DNA of 19,881 nucleotides, from positions 1 to 19,881 of the forward strand of contig SYGQ01000080.1 in NCBI GenBank assembly GCA_005799475.1. The letters run 5' to 3'. The translations under genes and the position numbers were made by a program. Under the pieces are notes generated by a model that searched no databases, was not told the origin of the DNA, and was given only the letters and a program-made list of their open reading frames with translations. The DNA is from Planctomycetia bacterium. Lineage in GTDB: Bacteria; Planctomycetota; Phycisphaerae; Phycisphaerales; SM1A02. Positions 1-12,300 of this stretch are shown here, piece after piece (the stretch's first letter is position 1; every line of letters starts with the position of its first letter).

Positions 1-2
1 CC

Positions 3-1216
3 AACCTTCATGTGCCCAGTGATGTCATCGTCGATGCGTCGATGCCGGCGATGATCCGCGAAGGCGGCAAGATGTGGAATGCGGCCGGAAAGACCGCTGA
101 CACGACGGCGTGCATCCCCGATCGCTCGTACGCGGGCGTCTACCAAGCGGTCATCGACTTCTGCAAGACACATGGTGCCTTCGACCCGCGCACCATGGGT
201 TCGGTCCCGAATGTCGGGCTGATGGCGCAGGCCGCCGAGGAGTATGGTTCGCACGACAAGACCTTCGAGATGGCCGCGGCCGGACTCGTCCGAGTGGTCG
301 ACGCCGCTGGCACGACGCTTATCGAGCACGCCGTGGAGGCGGGCGATATCTGGCGCGCCTGTCAGACCAAGGACGCGCCCATCAGGGACTGGGTGAAACT
401 CGCTGTCACCCGCGCGCGCGCCACGGGAGCGCCAGCGGTGTTCTGGCTCGACGGTCACCGCGCCCATGATGCCCAACTCATCACAAAGGTCGGGAAGTAT
501 CTCGCCGAACACGACACGAAGGGGCTTGAGTTCCACATCATGGCCCCCGCTGCGGCATGTGCGTTCTCGCTCGCCCGCATGAAGTCCGGTCTCGACACGA
601 TCTCGGTCACTGGGAATGTGCTGCGCGACTACCTGACCGACCTCTTCCCGATCCTCGAACTGGGCACGAGCGCCAAGATGCTCTCGATCGTCCCGCTCAT
701 GAACGGCGGCGGGCTCTTTGAGACGGGCGCGGGCGGCTCGGCTCCCAAGCATGTCCAGCAGTTCACCGCGGAGAACTACCTGCGCTGGGACTCGCTGGGT
801 GAATTCCTCGCTCTCTCCGCTTCATTCGAGCACCTCGCCCAACACACGGGCAACGCGCGCGCCAAGATTCTTGCCGACACGCTGGATGCGGCGACGGCGA
901 AGTACCTCGACATGAAGCGCGAGCCCGCGCGCAAGGTTGGCCAACTTGACAACCGCGGGAGCCACTTCTATCTCGCGCTCTATTGGGCACAGGCGATGGC
1001 GGCGCAGGGCCGTGACGGTGATCTCGCGGCGAGATTCGCGCCGATGGCGTCGGATCTTGCCGCCAACGAACACGCGATCGTCGGCGAACTCACGGCCGCG
1101 CAGGGCAAAGCGTGTGACATCGGCGGATACTTCCGCCCCTGTCCGCGCAAGGCGGCCGCTGCGATGCGCCCGAGCGCGACGCTCAACGCCATCATCGACA
1201 ACGCGCTCGCGCTCGT

Positions 1217-1220
<4 letters not shown>
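3..1220 (+). CDS. icd: NADP-dependent isocitrate dehydrogenase, monomeric type (5' end missing)
   Basis: Oxidatively decarboxylates isocitrate to 2-oxoglutarate with NADP+ in the cytoplasm (TCA cycle, NADPH supply). The reading frame is open to the left edge. The visible 405 residues correspond to the C-terminal part of a family of about 740 residues, so the true start lies upstream. The GTG at 12 is internal, because family-like sequence (N-L-H-V-P-S-D) runs through it. Family blocks seen: VPSDVIVDASMPAMIR at the left edge, GSVPNVGLMAQ, EEYGSHDKTF, VTGNVLRDYLTDLFPI, GGGLFETGAGGSAPKHVQQF, LRWDSLGEFLAL and DNRGSHFYLALYWAQA. The His in PKHVQQ and the Args in LRWDS and DNRGS match residues I recall as binding the NADP 2'-phosphate in the Azotobacter and Corynebacterium enzymes, so NADP preference is expected. 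The stop overlaps the next gene's GTG by 4 bp. The family assignment is very secure. Confidence 0.96.
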
Positions 1221-2617
<1,397 letters not shown>

Positions 2618-2623
2618 TGGCGG

Positions 2624-4207
2624 TTATGCCTTCGCCGAGGCGTCGTCCTGCAGGTACTCGCGCGGCTTGTACAAGAGCACCATGGCGACGAAGAACACCG
2701 TCGTCCCAATCATGAGCTTGGTGAAGAACCAGTAGTAGTTGGCGCCCACAAGCGAGGAGTTGCCCGCGTCGTCCATCGTGAACCGATTCACGAGCGCCGT
2801 GAAGAGGTTTCCCAACGAGACCGACAAGAGATAGAAGCTCATGATGAGCGACTTCATCTGCGGTGGCGCCTGTGTGTAACTGAATTCAAGGCATGTGATC
2901 GAGACGAACACTTCGGCGGCCGTGATCACGAGATACGCGAGCAGTTGCCACGCGACGCTGGGCCACTGCGCCTTCATCACGGTGCCGTCGGCGAGAACCG
3001 CAATGCCAGCGTCTGCGAGGACGGCTGTCTGCGCCGCCGCGTCGGGTGCCTTCGCCAGTGCTTCCGCCTGCGCGTTGAGTTCCACGGCCTTCATGGCCTC
3101 TGCGGTGGCGGCGGCGTCGAGCCTTCCTGCATCGACCATCGGCGCGACCGACTCGCCGAACCGCACGATCTCCTTGTCGATGATCCCCTGCGCGTAGGCG
3201 GCAATCGCGAAACTTGCCGCGCACAGGGCGAACCCGATGAGGATCTTCCGGAGCGGGTTGAGCACGATGACCTTGCCGAGCGCTGGGTAGATCACATAGG
3301 CGAAGAGCGGGATGTAGACGAGGATGAGCAGCGGATTCACCGCCTGCACCTGGCTCTCGAGCCATGTCATCCCCATGAACTCCAGATTCATTTGCTTGGC
3401 CTGCTGCACCCACGCGCCGCCGCCTTGGTCGTAGAGCGACCAGAACACGGCGACGAAGATGTAGAGGGGCACCAGCTTGAGGATCGCCTTGAGGCCGTCG
3501 CCAGTGAATGTCTCACGGAAGAAGCGAACGCCGCGCGGCTGGATGTGGGTGAACTTGGAGCGACCGAGCCAAAAGATCAGCGTCGCCAGCGCCATGAGGA
3601 TCCCCGGGACGCCGAATGCCCATCCCGGCCCGTAGTTCTTGAGGAGCCACGGCGTCAGGATCGTTGAGAAGAACGAACCAAAGTTGATCGAGAAGTAGAA
3701 CCAACCGAAGACCTTCTCAATGAGGTGACGGTTCGCCTTGCCGAACTGGTCACCGACATTCGCGCTCACGCAGGGCTTGATGCCGCCGGAACCCATCGCG
3801 ATCATGACGAGGCCGGCCACGAGCCATCCCTTGGGGTCCATCGTGGCTTGCAGCGCCGACGGCGGTAGGTCGATGCACGCCAGGCTCAGGTGCCCGAGGC
3901 AGTACACAAGCGAGAGCGCCATGATCGTCACATACTTCCCGAGGAAGGCATCGGCGATCACCGCGCCGATCACTGGGAAGAAGTAGGCGCTGGCCACGAA
4001 GAGGTGCATCCACTCGCGCGCTTCGGTGTCCGTCATGTACGCCGACTGCCCAGACGCGGTCAGCAGGTACTGCGTCATGAAGACGACGAGAATCGTCTTC
4101 ATGCCGTAGAACGAGAACCGCTCCGCCGCCTCGTTGCCGACGATGTAGGGGACTCCCGCAGGCATCCCGGAGGTGACCTGCGGCACGGTGCGGTACTTGG
4201 TCGTCAT
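2624..4207 (-). CDS. POT/PTR2-family proton-coupled oligopeptide transporter
   Basis: An inner-membrane symporter importing di- and tripeptides with protons (MFS superfamily). The start is set at the ATG encoding MTTKYRTVPQ, giving 527 residues. The upstream GTG at 4234 would add only a nine-residue tail unlike the family, and neither start has a clear ribosome-binding site. Diagnostic motifs: ExxERF in NEAAERFSFYGMK (25-37), GGIKPCVSANVGDQF (141-155) and the PTR2 signature FYFSINFGSFF (170-180). Many hydrophobic helices are visible. Between about residues 342 and 415 there is an alanine-rich, polar stretch lacking hydrophobic segments, which separates an Ala-rich helix from LLAYLVITAAEVFVSITCLEFSYTQAPP. 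It is probably a soluble insertion between late helices. The gene lies 65 bp downstream of recD in the same direction and converges on the SEC-C gene. The substrate range is inferred from the family only. Confidence 0.92.
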   Translation of the reverse strand: MTTKYRTVPQVTSGMPAGVPYIVGNEAAERFSFYGMKTILVVFMTQYLLTASGQSAYMTDTEAREWMHLFVASAYFFPVIGAVIADAFLGKYVTIMALSLVYCLGHLSLACIDLPPSALQATMDPKGWLVAGLVMIAMGSGGIKPCVSANVGDQFGKANRHLIEKVFGWFYFSINFGSFFSTILTPWLLKNYGPGWAFGVPGILMALATLIFWLGRSKFTHIQPRGVRFFRETFTGDGLKAILKLVPLYIFVAVFWSLYDQGGGAWVQQAKQMNLEFMGMTWLESQVQAVNPLLILVYIPLFAYVIYPALGKVIVLNPLRKILIGFALCAASFAIAAYAQGIIDKEIVRFGESVAPMVDAGRLDAAATAEAMKAVELNAQAEALAKAPDAAAQTAVLADAGIAVLADGTVMKAQWPSVAWQLLAYLVITAAEVFVSITCLEFSYTQAPPQMKSLIMSFYLLSVSLGNLFTALVNRFTMDDAGNSSLVGANYYWFFTKLMIGTTVFFVAMVLLYKPREYLQDDASAKA

Positions 4208-4272
4208 GGGTGCGAGTGTAGGAGCGCGGCGCACCTTGCCACGGAGCGAGCAGTGCGGCCCTCCGCCTGATT

Positions 4273-5850
4273 TCAGTTCGGTGGCAGCATCCCCGCGGCC
4301 TCGATGCGTTCTCGAAGGCCACTCGCGCGACGGACCTGCCGCGCGACCGCCGCTCGCAGCGACGCTTCGCTCGAAACGATGGTGACCTTCGTGCGTGCGC
4401 GCGTGATGGCGGTGTAGAGCAACTCCCTCGACAAGACCGGCGACACGCTCGCTGGCAGCGCGATGACAACGCCGTCGTACTCGGACCCCTGCGACCGGTG
4501 AATCGTGATCGCGTAGGCGGCCTCATGCCGCGGAAGCCTCTCGACCTCGATCGCCTTGTCGGGCTGACTTTGGAACACGGCAACAAGGCGACCGTTCCGA
4601 TCCTGAACGCGACCCACATCGCCGTTGACAAGGTTTGTGGCTGGATCGTTCACCGTAATGATGATTGGTCGGCCATCGAAATCGCGCCCGTGGATCGGGT
4701 CGATGTTGGCTCCACCTCCCGCGCCGCGTGCCATCTCGCGTGCGATCGCGAGCGAACCATCGCGACCTCGACGGTGCGCGCAGAGGACGGACGACCCATC
4801 GCCCATCGTCGCACGACATTCGAGTGTGTGCTCGACGACCATCGACGAACTCGAAGCATCAATCCACGACACTGGACCGCCGAGATGCAGTGTCTCTTCG
4901 ACACGGGCCCAATCACCAGCGTTCACGGCCGATGCCAGAGCGCCGAGCGCACCGACTTCGTTGAAACGCCAGTTCTTGGTCAGCGACACAGTGCACTCGT
5001 GCAGCGGGTGCGCCTTCGAGTCGGGGACGATGTCCGCGAGGACGCACCCGGACTCAATGCTCGCGAGTTGGTGCGCATCTCCCAGAAGGACGAGGCTCGC
5101 CTCGGGCGACATCGCTTCGAGGAGTCGTCGCATGAGTTGCGCTGGCACCATCGATGCTTCATCGACAACAACGAGGCGCGCCGTAAGGAGCGTCGACTTC
5201 GCGGCCGCCGTGAGCGCTCTGTGGATCGTCATCGCGGGCGCACTCGAGGGCGCATCTGAATTGATCGACTCGCGCAATCTCGCCGTGGCCTTGCCCGTGG
5301 GTGCAAGGAGCAGCACCCGCGTCGACGGCTCGTGGCGCAACACGCACTCGACCATTCCCCTCGCGACGGTCGTCTTGCCCGTGCCGGGCCCGCCGATCAC
5401 GATGGCGAGCGATGCCTTGGTGATAAGGTCGATGGCCGCTGCCTGTAATGCGTCGCCTGCACCCTGCGCCGAGGCCGCGCCGACCCAACACGACGGTCGC
5501 CTCGCGAGCGCCACAAGGCGCTGCGCGATCGTGATTTCGTCGGCTCTCTGCGCCGCGAAGTAGAGCCGAGATCCTTCCACGACAAGCGGACGCATGCTGT
5601 CATTGAGTGAGCCAACGGCGTGTTCAGCCACCCACGGCAGCTTCTTCAGCTCTTCGATCCACTCGCGAGGGAGTCGATCCTCTCGCCCATCCTCATCGAC
5701 AACACACTCATCGAAGTCCAGACACATGTGCCCCTGTCGCACCCGCTCTTCGCACCACGAAAGCGTTTCCGCGAGTCCTGGATGCCCCGGTGCCATGATG
5801 GCACCAAGTCGCCGCCCAACCCAGAGCGCGTCGGCAGAAGGCTCGATCAT
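4273..5850 (-). CDS. recD: Exodeoxyribonuclease V alpha subunit (RecD helicase)
   Basis: The 5'-3' SF1B helicase subunit of RecBCD, which unwinds duplex DNA from double-strand ends for repair and degradation. At 525 residues it is shorter than E. coli RecD (about 608). Motifs in order: Walker A GGPGTGKT at 153-160, the LLAPTGKATARL motif at about 181-192, DEAS at 230-233, GDAHQLASIESG at 257-268, the UvrD-like C-terminal HRSQGSE at 451-457 and LLYTAITRAR at 477-486. The N-terminal domain is preserved in outline. The ATG overlaps the recB stop (ATGA), so translation is probably coupled to recB. No motif residue appears lost. Expected partners are the RecB and RecC encoded directly upstream. 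Confidence 0.95.
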   Translation of the reverse strand: MIEPSADALWVGRRLGAIMAPGHPGLAETLSWCEERVRQGHMCLDFDECVVDEDGREDRLPREWIEELKKLPWVAEHAVGSLNDSMRPLVVEGSRLYFAAQRADEITIAQRLVALARRPSCWVGAASAQGAGDALQAAAIDLITKASLAIVIGGPGTGKTTVARGMVECVLRHEPSTRVLLLAPTGKATARLRESINSDAPSSAPAMTIHRALTAAAKSTLLTARLVVVDEASMVPAQLMRRLLEAMSPEASLVLLGDAHQLASIESGCVLADIVPDSKAHPLHECTVSLTKNWRFNEVGALGALASAVNAGDWARVEETLHLGGPVSWIDASSSSMVVEHTLECRATMGDGSSVLCAHRRGRDGSLAIAREMARGAGGGANIDPIHGRDFDGRPIIITVNDPATNLVNGDVGRVQDRNGRLVAVFQSQPDKAIEVERLPRHEAAYAITIHRSQGSEYDGVVIALPASVSPVLSRELLYTAITRARTKVTIVSSEASLRAAVARQVRRASGLRERIEAAGMLPPN

Positions 5851-8800
5851 GCGCCGCCTCGCGCAGGGGCAACCTGAAGGCGCTCACTGAGCGCATCCAT
5901 GAGCGCGACACTGGGGCTCCATGTCCACACACCTTGCCCAGGCACTGCCGGATCCATCCCGCGGAAGAAGAGATAGACCACGCCGCCGATGATCGACTCG
6001 CCCCCTGCGGCGGACACGCCACGGCTCGCGAGCCACCAGCGAAGAGCCGTCGCATACAGCGCGGCCTGCAACCCGTACCGGCAATCGTCCATCGCGCGAT
6101 CAAGTGGCGAGAGGCTGTCCGCGCTCGGTCGAATCGGCGAATACGCCTCGGCTCGCGTGCCCAAGTCATTGGACTTGTAGTCGTAGATGTGCCACTTCCC
6201 CGCGTGCGGGCAGACGAGGTCGAGCGTTCCAACGAACAAACCGCGCGCGTGGCGAGGTCCCATCTTGCGCAGTCGCACAGCGAGCGAGCGAGCCCACGCA
6301 TGGGGCTCTTGGTCGAACGCATCACCGAGTTGCGATGGTGAGCCCGACCATCCGGTCGCGAGCTTGAGTTCGCGGAACACGCCGCGGCCGCCTCGCGCGA
6401 TCGCCGCGACACATGGGCTGACCGTTCCAGGCATCTCGACCGCGCACGCGCTCGCAAGCGTCGTCGCGACCGCCTCGCAGGCGCTGGCACGGTCTGGGCG
6501 GCCGCCGTGCCGAGCCATCGCGTCGGCGAGGGGCCGCCGATCGGCCCCCTCGGCGAGCGCCGCGAACGCCTCGCGTTCCTCAAGCGCGTTGTGCAAGGCC
6601 ACACCGAGCGCGCGCCCAACCAGCCCCCACTGTCGAAGTGCCGCGTCGCACTCTGTCGCCGCCTCGGACGAGTCCGCGGGCAAGGCCACAGCCTCGGCAT
6701 CGTGATCGAGTTCGTTGCCATCGCTCGATCCATGCTCGACGAACTTCGTAAGTCCCGTGAAGCTCATCTGCTCGCGTGGCGATGGAATCGCCGCGAGGTC
6801 GCGACTGGGCGCCACGAGTGTCTCCTCGGCTGGCCACGACATCGGCAATGCGGCACGATCGAGATCCGACACTTCGATCGAACCGCTTGATGATGCGGCG
6901 AGGTCATGCAAGTCTTGATCGCGAAGCGCTGGGGCTTCCAGTCGCCCTTGCGCTACATCCTTGACCTGTGTGATGTCCGATTCCCTGCGTGCATGGATGA
7001 GTGGCGCGAGCTGCGAGCCCGCACTCGCCTTGTCGGGGATCCACACGACATTGGACTGCCAGCGCGAGCGCGTAAGGCCCACATAGAGAAGTCGACGCCC
7101 CTCCTGCCCTTGGTCACGCGTCGGATCCTCTGTCTTCGATCGTCCTGACTTGGCAGCCAACGCCACGGTCGGCAACCAGGTCACCCCAAAGGTGAGACCC
7201 TTGCTCGAGTGGATGGTCCGCACGCGCACGGCATCCGCCGGACCGGCAACGCGGCTCTCCGACCCCTCCTCGGCAACATCGCCCGGCTGCTTCATGCGTC
7301 CAGCAAGCCATGTCGCAATCGCTCGTGGCCCCCGGCATCCCGAGGCTTCGGCGGCATCAATCAACTCGATCAGCTGGAGGACATCGCTCTCAGCGCGCTC
7401 AGCGTCGGTCTCCTGTGCAAGCCCACCGAGCGTTGGCATCACAAGTTCTCTCAATGCACACGCAACGCCGAAGCGCGCCGCCGTGGCTGCCGCGACCCGC
7501 ACGCGAAGCCGGAATGCGCCGTCGAGGTCGAGCGAGCAGCTCGTGCCGCCGATGAGCCGACCGGCACACGCCGCCAACACAATGGCCGCGTTCGTGGGCG
7601 CGGCAAGCGCGGCCACGAGTGGGAACACTTCGCGCGCCATGGTTGACTTGAACACACTTTGCTTCCCGATCAAGACGGCGGGCACCTGTGCTTTGCGCAG
7701 AGCCGTCATCATGGTGGCCGCCTCGTAGTGAGCCGCCACGAGCACCGTGATGTCCCTGGGTGCAAGCGTCCGTGTCGTGAGCGGTCCCGAGAGTGGCCCC
7801 TCTTGGACCCTCACGCCCCGGACGAGGTCGTCGCAGATTCGGGCCGCCACGCCTGCAGCGATGGCACGGAAGTCCTTTGTGGGGGCGCGGAGCACACGGA
7901 TGCCTGGCTCCTCACTACCGTCGTCGCGCGACATCCGTCGCGTCGGCCACGCGCTCGTCACACTGTCGAAGCCGATCTGGTCGTGGAGGAACGGCATCGG
8001 CACGGCAAAGAGATGCTCGATGGCCTGGAGCAGCAACCGATCCGAGCGCCTCGACTCGCGCAAGGCGCGCAGTTGTCCCTGTGCAAACCCGCGGAGCTCG
8101 AGGTAACTGGCAAGCCTCGCACCGCGGAACTCATAGATGCACTGTTTGGGATCACCCACAAGGTAGAGCGCCACGGGCGCAGCGGACTTCACGAAGAGCT
8201 GCTCAAGAATCTTCGACTGGACCGGATCGGTGTCCTGCACTTCGTCCACGATGACAAGGCTGAAGCGCGAACTCACGGCGTGTCTGAATGCGGGAAGTTG
8301 GTCGACCGCTTCCCACATTCGGACGAGGAGCCCGTGGAAGGAGAATGTCCTTGACCGTTCGCGTGCGTGCGCGAGCCTGCGCAACGCATCGGCCGCGAGC
8401 ATGCCTTGTGCGAACTTCACCGCTGACTCGCGGGCGCTGCCGCACTCCTTCAACACGGCGCTTCGTGCGCGCCAGTCCGGGGTCGACATGATGTGGCGCA
8501 CGGCCGCCACTTTCCCCGCCACGGCCTTCCCAGTTCCCGTCGTCGTCTTTGCTTCCGCGCCCTCAGGCGAACACAGTGCCCCCGACGCGCCGACGAGGTT
8601 GTCGTCCATGAGGCCGACCACGCTGACGAGGTCGAGGTCTGACAGTACCTCCTTGCCTGCCGCACACTCGATCGCGTTGGCCAGTGCGATGCTCGCCGTC
8701 TTCGGAGCCTTGAGCAGCCGTTCGGCCAAGTCCCTGATCGCTGCGGCCATCCCCGGTTCGCGCACACACTTCGTCACGGAGGTCCGCCACGGGCTGATGG

Positions 8801-9362
8801 GGTCGTGGCCTGAGGGTTGGGAACTCGGCGCATTTCGCCCCGAATCGACTTCGAGCACACGCTCAACATGGTCCTGCGGCGAGCCTGCGAGAAGGACAAG
8901 GAGCCCGTCCCTGACGGCGGCTGCACTCCATGCGTCGTCGCAAGCGACCCGTGCGGACCCGGTGGGATCCGGATCAAGCTTCCACCCCTCGAGCCCGTGA
9001 CGCCCCGCCGATGCGGCGTGCTCGGTGAGCATGCGCTGGCAGAATCCATGAATGGTGGTGATGCACGCGGCATCGAACTGGTTTCGCGCATGGTCGAGGA
9101 GGCCGCGCTCCTTGGCCTGCTCAACTGGCAACCTGCGCATGCTCTCATCGAGTGCCGCGCGTGTCCGCGCCGCCATCTCCGACGCCGCTGACCTCGTAAA
9201 GGTCATGAGCAGCATCCGGTCCATCGAGAGTCCCGCCAGCACGCGGCGCACGACGATCTGCTCGATCGACCAAGTCTTTCCGGTCCCCGCGCTCGCTTCG
9301 ATGGCGGTTGTGCCCTCGAGAAGAGCATCCTGATCAAGATCGAATGGTTTGGGTGCTGTCAT
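5847..9362 (-). CDS. recB: Exodeoxyribonuclease V beta subunit (RecB helicase-nuclease)
   Basis: The 3'-5' SF1A helicase and the only nuclease of RecBCD; it is also the subunit that normally loads RecA. Starting at MTAPKPFDLDQ gives 1171 residues, close to E. coli RecB (1180). The frame is open 13 codons further up, but this ATG forms an ATGA overlap with the recC stop, matching the recB/recD junction. Motifs: Walker A EASAGTGKT at 22-30, TTIHGFCQRML at about 102-112, Walker B DEVQDTDP at 373-380, GDPKQCIYEFRG at 403-414, VRTIHSSKGLTF and LLYVGLTRS. The C-terminal nuclease keeps its His in LGVALHNALEE, Asp in GTLDLV (about 1048), DYKSN (about 1061-1065), Tyr in LQAALYATAL, and then GGVVYLFFRGMD. 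The catalytic set is complete, so an active nuclease is predicted. Confidence 0.96.
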   Translation of the reverse strand: MTAPKPFDLDQDALLEGTTAIEASAGTGKTWSIEQIVVRRVLAGLSMDRMLLMTFTRSAASEMAARTRAALDESMRRLPVEQAKERGLLDHARNQFDAACITTIHGFCQRMLTEHAASAGRHGLEGWKLDPDPTGSARVACDDAWSAAAVRDGLLVLLAGSPQDHVERVLEVDSGRNAPSSQPSGHDPISPWRTSVTKCVREPGMAAAIRDLAERLLKAPKTASIALANAIECAAGKEVLSDLDLVSVVGLMDDNLVGASGALCSPEGAEAKTTTGTGKAVAGKVAAVRHIMSTPDWRARSAVLKECGSARESAVKFAQGMLAADALRRLAHARERSRTFSFHGLLVRMWEAVDQLPAFRHAVSSRFSLVIVDEVQDTDPVQSKILEQLFVKSAAPVALYLVGDPKQCIYEFRGARLASYLELRGFAQGQLRALRESRRSDRLLLQAIEHLFAVPMPFLHDQIGFDSVTSAWPTRRMSRDDGSEEPGIRVLRAPTKDFRAIAAGVAARICDDLVRGVRVQEGPLSGPLTTRTLAPRDITVLVAAHYEAATMMTALRKAQVPAVLIGKQSVFKSTMAREVFPLVAALAAPTNAAIVLAACAGRLIGGTSCSLDLDGAFRLRVRVAAATAARFGVACALRELVMPTLGGLAQETDAERAESDVLQLIELIDAAEASGCRGPRAIATWLAGRMKQPGDVAEEGSESRVAGPADAVRVRTIHSSKGLTFGVTWLPTVALAAKSGRSKTEDPTRDQGQEGRRLLYVGLTRSRWQSNVVWIPDKASAGSQLAPLIHARRESDITQVKDVAQGRLEAPALRDQDLHDLAASSSGSIEVSDLDRAALPMSWPAEETLVAPSRDLAAIPSPREQMSFTGLTKFVEHGSSDGNELDHDAEAVALPADSSEAATECDAALRQWGLVGRALGVALHNALEEREAFAALAEGADRRPLADAMARHGGRPDRASACEAVATTLASACAVEMPGTVSPCVAAIARGGRGVFRELKLATGWSGSPSQLGDAFDQEPHAWARSLAVRLRKMGPRHARGLFVGTLDLVCPHAGKWHIYDYKSNDLGTRAEAYSPIRPSADSLSPLDRAMDDCRYGLQAALYATALRWWLASRGVSAAGGESIIGGVVYLFFRGMDPAVPGQGVWTWSPSVALMDALSERLQVAPARGGA

Positions 9363-12300
9363 GGCGGCCACCCTGTCCGCTGCATGCGTTCGACCACCCA
9401 TTGCGCCAGGTCATCGAAGCTCCGCGGCTTGTCCCTCGTGCTTTCTTGCTCTCCCCACGAGAAGAGATCGGCGCCGCGGAACGCACACGCCATGTGTGGG
9501 TCGTCGGCGAGCGCGGGCGCAAACTGGGACGACTTCGTGAACTCCTTCCGCGCGGCCTCGAGCCGCTCCTTAGGCGGCTCCGCCCTGGCCTTGATCCACG
9601 CGCCAAGGAGCTTCGTCCAGAACGGCAACAGCTCGCGCCTTGCAAGCGCTGCGAGTGCCTCGAGTTCCTGGCGCACCGCGATCGCCTGATCCTGAGGCAC
9701 CGCGTCCAACCTGGCCGCCTCTGCTGTCCCTGCCGATGCGTCGCACTTCACGCGAACGCTCGGACCCAGCGTCGTGTCGGAAGAGTTCACGATGTGCTCG
9801 ATCCACGCGCGCACCTCTTGATCCTTCCGGTCACCTCGATACCGAAGGACTCGCGTCTCTCGTGGACGCTTCGGATACACGCGATCGACCTCCGTCGCGA
9901 TGGCCGTGGCCAGCTTCCACGCATCGTCCCATGCCGACAACTCGGTGTGGCCGTGAGGGAGGAGCCCATCGTGACGGCACGCATCGGCGACCTGCTCCTC
10001 ACTGAGGCCATCAAGCGCGCTCGTGATGCAGCGCTCACGCAGCGCCCAACGATCGAGTCCTGTGACCTCGACAAGCTCGTCCGAGGTACTGAGCTCATCC
10101 TCCGCTCGCACCACGCGAAGACCAAGGGCTTCGACGAACTCGCGCGGCGGACACTCGATGGCGCGAGCAAGCGCGCGCGCCGTGAGCGGGACGACCTCGG
10201 CCGACTCTGCTGTTGTGGCACTCACGGCCCCATCCACAACGAAGCGGCGATCCTCTCCGCGCCGGCGCGAACCGGAGTGGGCGACCGCCCGCGTGTAGGC
10301 CGATCCATCAAACGAGGCCATGTCGACATCGCGCCACGCCTCCGGCGACGACGCCAAAGGCGCATGCGACCTGATGAGCTCGCCACGGACCTCCTCTTTG
10401 GGTTTCCCGGAGAGCGGCGCGCACGCTTCAATGATCTTTGTGATGATGACACTCTCGTCGAGCGCCTCACCTGTGGCGGCGTCTCGATCGAGCTGGATGA
10501 ACCGGATTCGTTCGCGCGCTGCATGAAGTGCCTCAAGCACAAGCAACTGATCTTCGTCCCGTGGCTTTCGGTCGCCACACCTCGGACTCACGGCGGCCAG
10601 GTCGAGTTCGTCGCGCACGATGGCGCGCGGAAACTCTCCGTGCTGGATGCCCACCACGATGATGACCGAGAATGGGACGCTCCGCATCGGTGCCATTCGC
10701 GCCATCGTGATCCCGCCGGCTGCGAATCGCACGCCCGAGCCCCCTGGCATGAGCTCCGGCTCAATCTCGCGGTACGCGGTGACCCACGGCAGTGCGCCGA
10801 GGTCATTGTCCGTCGCGGCCATCGCACGGCGTCGCAACCGCCCCTCGATCGACTCGCGCGCACTGCCAAACTCGCGACTCGCGCAACTCGGGAGCACCAC
10901 ATCGAACGCCTTCATGACGGCATCGACCCACTCTTGGAGGGAGCGCGCGCGACCGCGGCACTCACGAAGGAACTCACCGACCGCGTCGAGGAGGCGACCG
11001 ACCGCAGCGATATCGTGCCGGGCGTCACAAGTCTGTTCGGCATTCGGGAGCACCTTGCCGATGGCCACCTTCGCCGCCCCCGAGTGGCCGGTGATGATCC
11101 CCGCAAGCACACGGTCAAGCGACCACGACAGCGTGTGGACTTGGTCATCCGAGATCGTGCCCAGCGCCGCCGCGCGATCGTCCGCCGAGAAGAAGCGGCG
11201 TCCGCGCGCCCCTTCCATACTGTCGAGCACGCGAGCGGTGCCTGCTTCGTCGAGTCCGGCCGCCGCGCGCACCGAATCACACTCAATGAAGCCTCGCAAC
11301 TGGGCCATGGGTTGATCGCCCATGGCGAGCGCGAGTAGGTGGCGCGCGGCCGAAGCGACTCCCTCCCGATCATCTGCGTGTGCATCGGCCAGCCGCAACA
11401 CGAGGCCAGGAACCCACGACGATCGCTCCCGAAACACGGCTTCGAGTTCTCCGGCGAACTCGTCCGGTCGGGGTGCAAGGATGAGGACATCTTCTTGCCG
11501 CAACCCCGGGCACTCCTTGAACGCTCGCAAGATCTCATCGTGCGCAACCTCGGCCGCGCGCGTGGCGTTGGTGACGCCGTGGAAGCCGATCGATCGATCA
11601 TCGAGCCGTCCATCAGGCCCCTCGGGCCTCGGTTGGTGCCGATTCATCGATTCTTGCAGCCGAGCCAGCAGCGACGGCGCGTGTGTGGGTTCCCGTTCGA
11701 TCATCGTGACGGTCGCCGCGCCCGCATCCTCGAACTCACTGATGAGCATGGCGGACTCGCACGCGAGGCTTCCGAAGGTTGACACGAGCGGGTTGCCCTC
11801 CTCTCGTACCTCGCGCACTCGAATCTCTTCGCTGCTTGTTCCTTGGCGCACCGCGAGGCGTGCGACCGCCCGTGCGGATGTGCCACGCTCCAAGAGTTCC
11901 ATGGTCGGCGCGAGCATGAAGACGCTCACACTCCGGTGCCGTCCGAGCGTGGCGAGGAGTTCGAGCGCGCGTTTGGGCACACTCGACACTCCGAAGAGGT
12001 TCACCGAACCGATGGACTCAAGCTCCTCGGGCATCTCGCCTCGATTGAGTTGCACGATCAGTTGCGCGAGGGTGCGCCAGAGCTCATGTGGCGCCCACTG
12101 CCCGGGGACGACCGCTCGCCACAGTGAGCGTTGCCACACCTCAGTGGCGCACTGGGCATCGGTCATCGTCTCGCCGCGCGCACGCCAAGGCCGGTCGTGC
12201 TCCCACGCCTCGACGAGGTCGGGGCGATCCATCTCGTAGCGATCGAAGCACTCCGCAAGACGATGAGCTTGCGCGAGGAGGGCATCGATGTCGAGGTCGC

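Noticed and set aside
2618..2623. A terminator between the convergent SEC-C and transporter genes
   Set aside because: Only 6 bp separate the stops and no clear hairpin with a T-run is seen.
4498..5259. A 253-codon plus-strand frame opposite recD
   Set aside because: No domain, and it overlaps the intact RecD motifs on the other strand.
9308..11338. A 676-codon open frame on the plus strand antisense to recC
   Set aside because: It is Arg/His-rich with no recognisable domain, and is explained by GC-rich codon use in recC leaving the opposite frame free of stops. RecC on the minus strand has clear family motifs.
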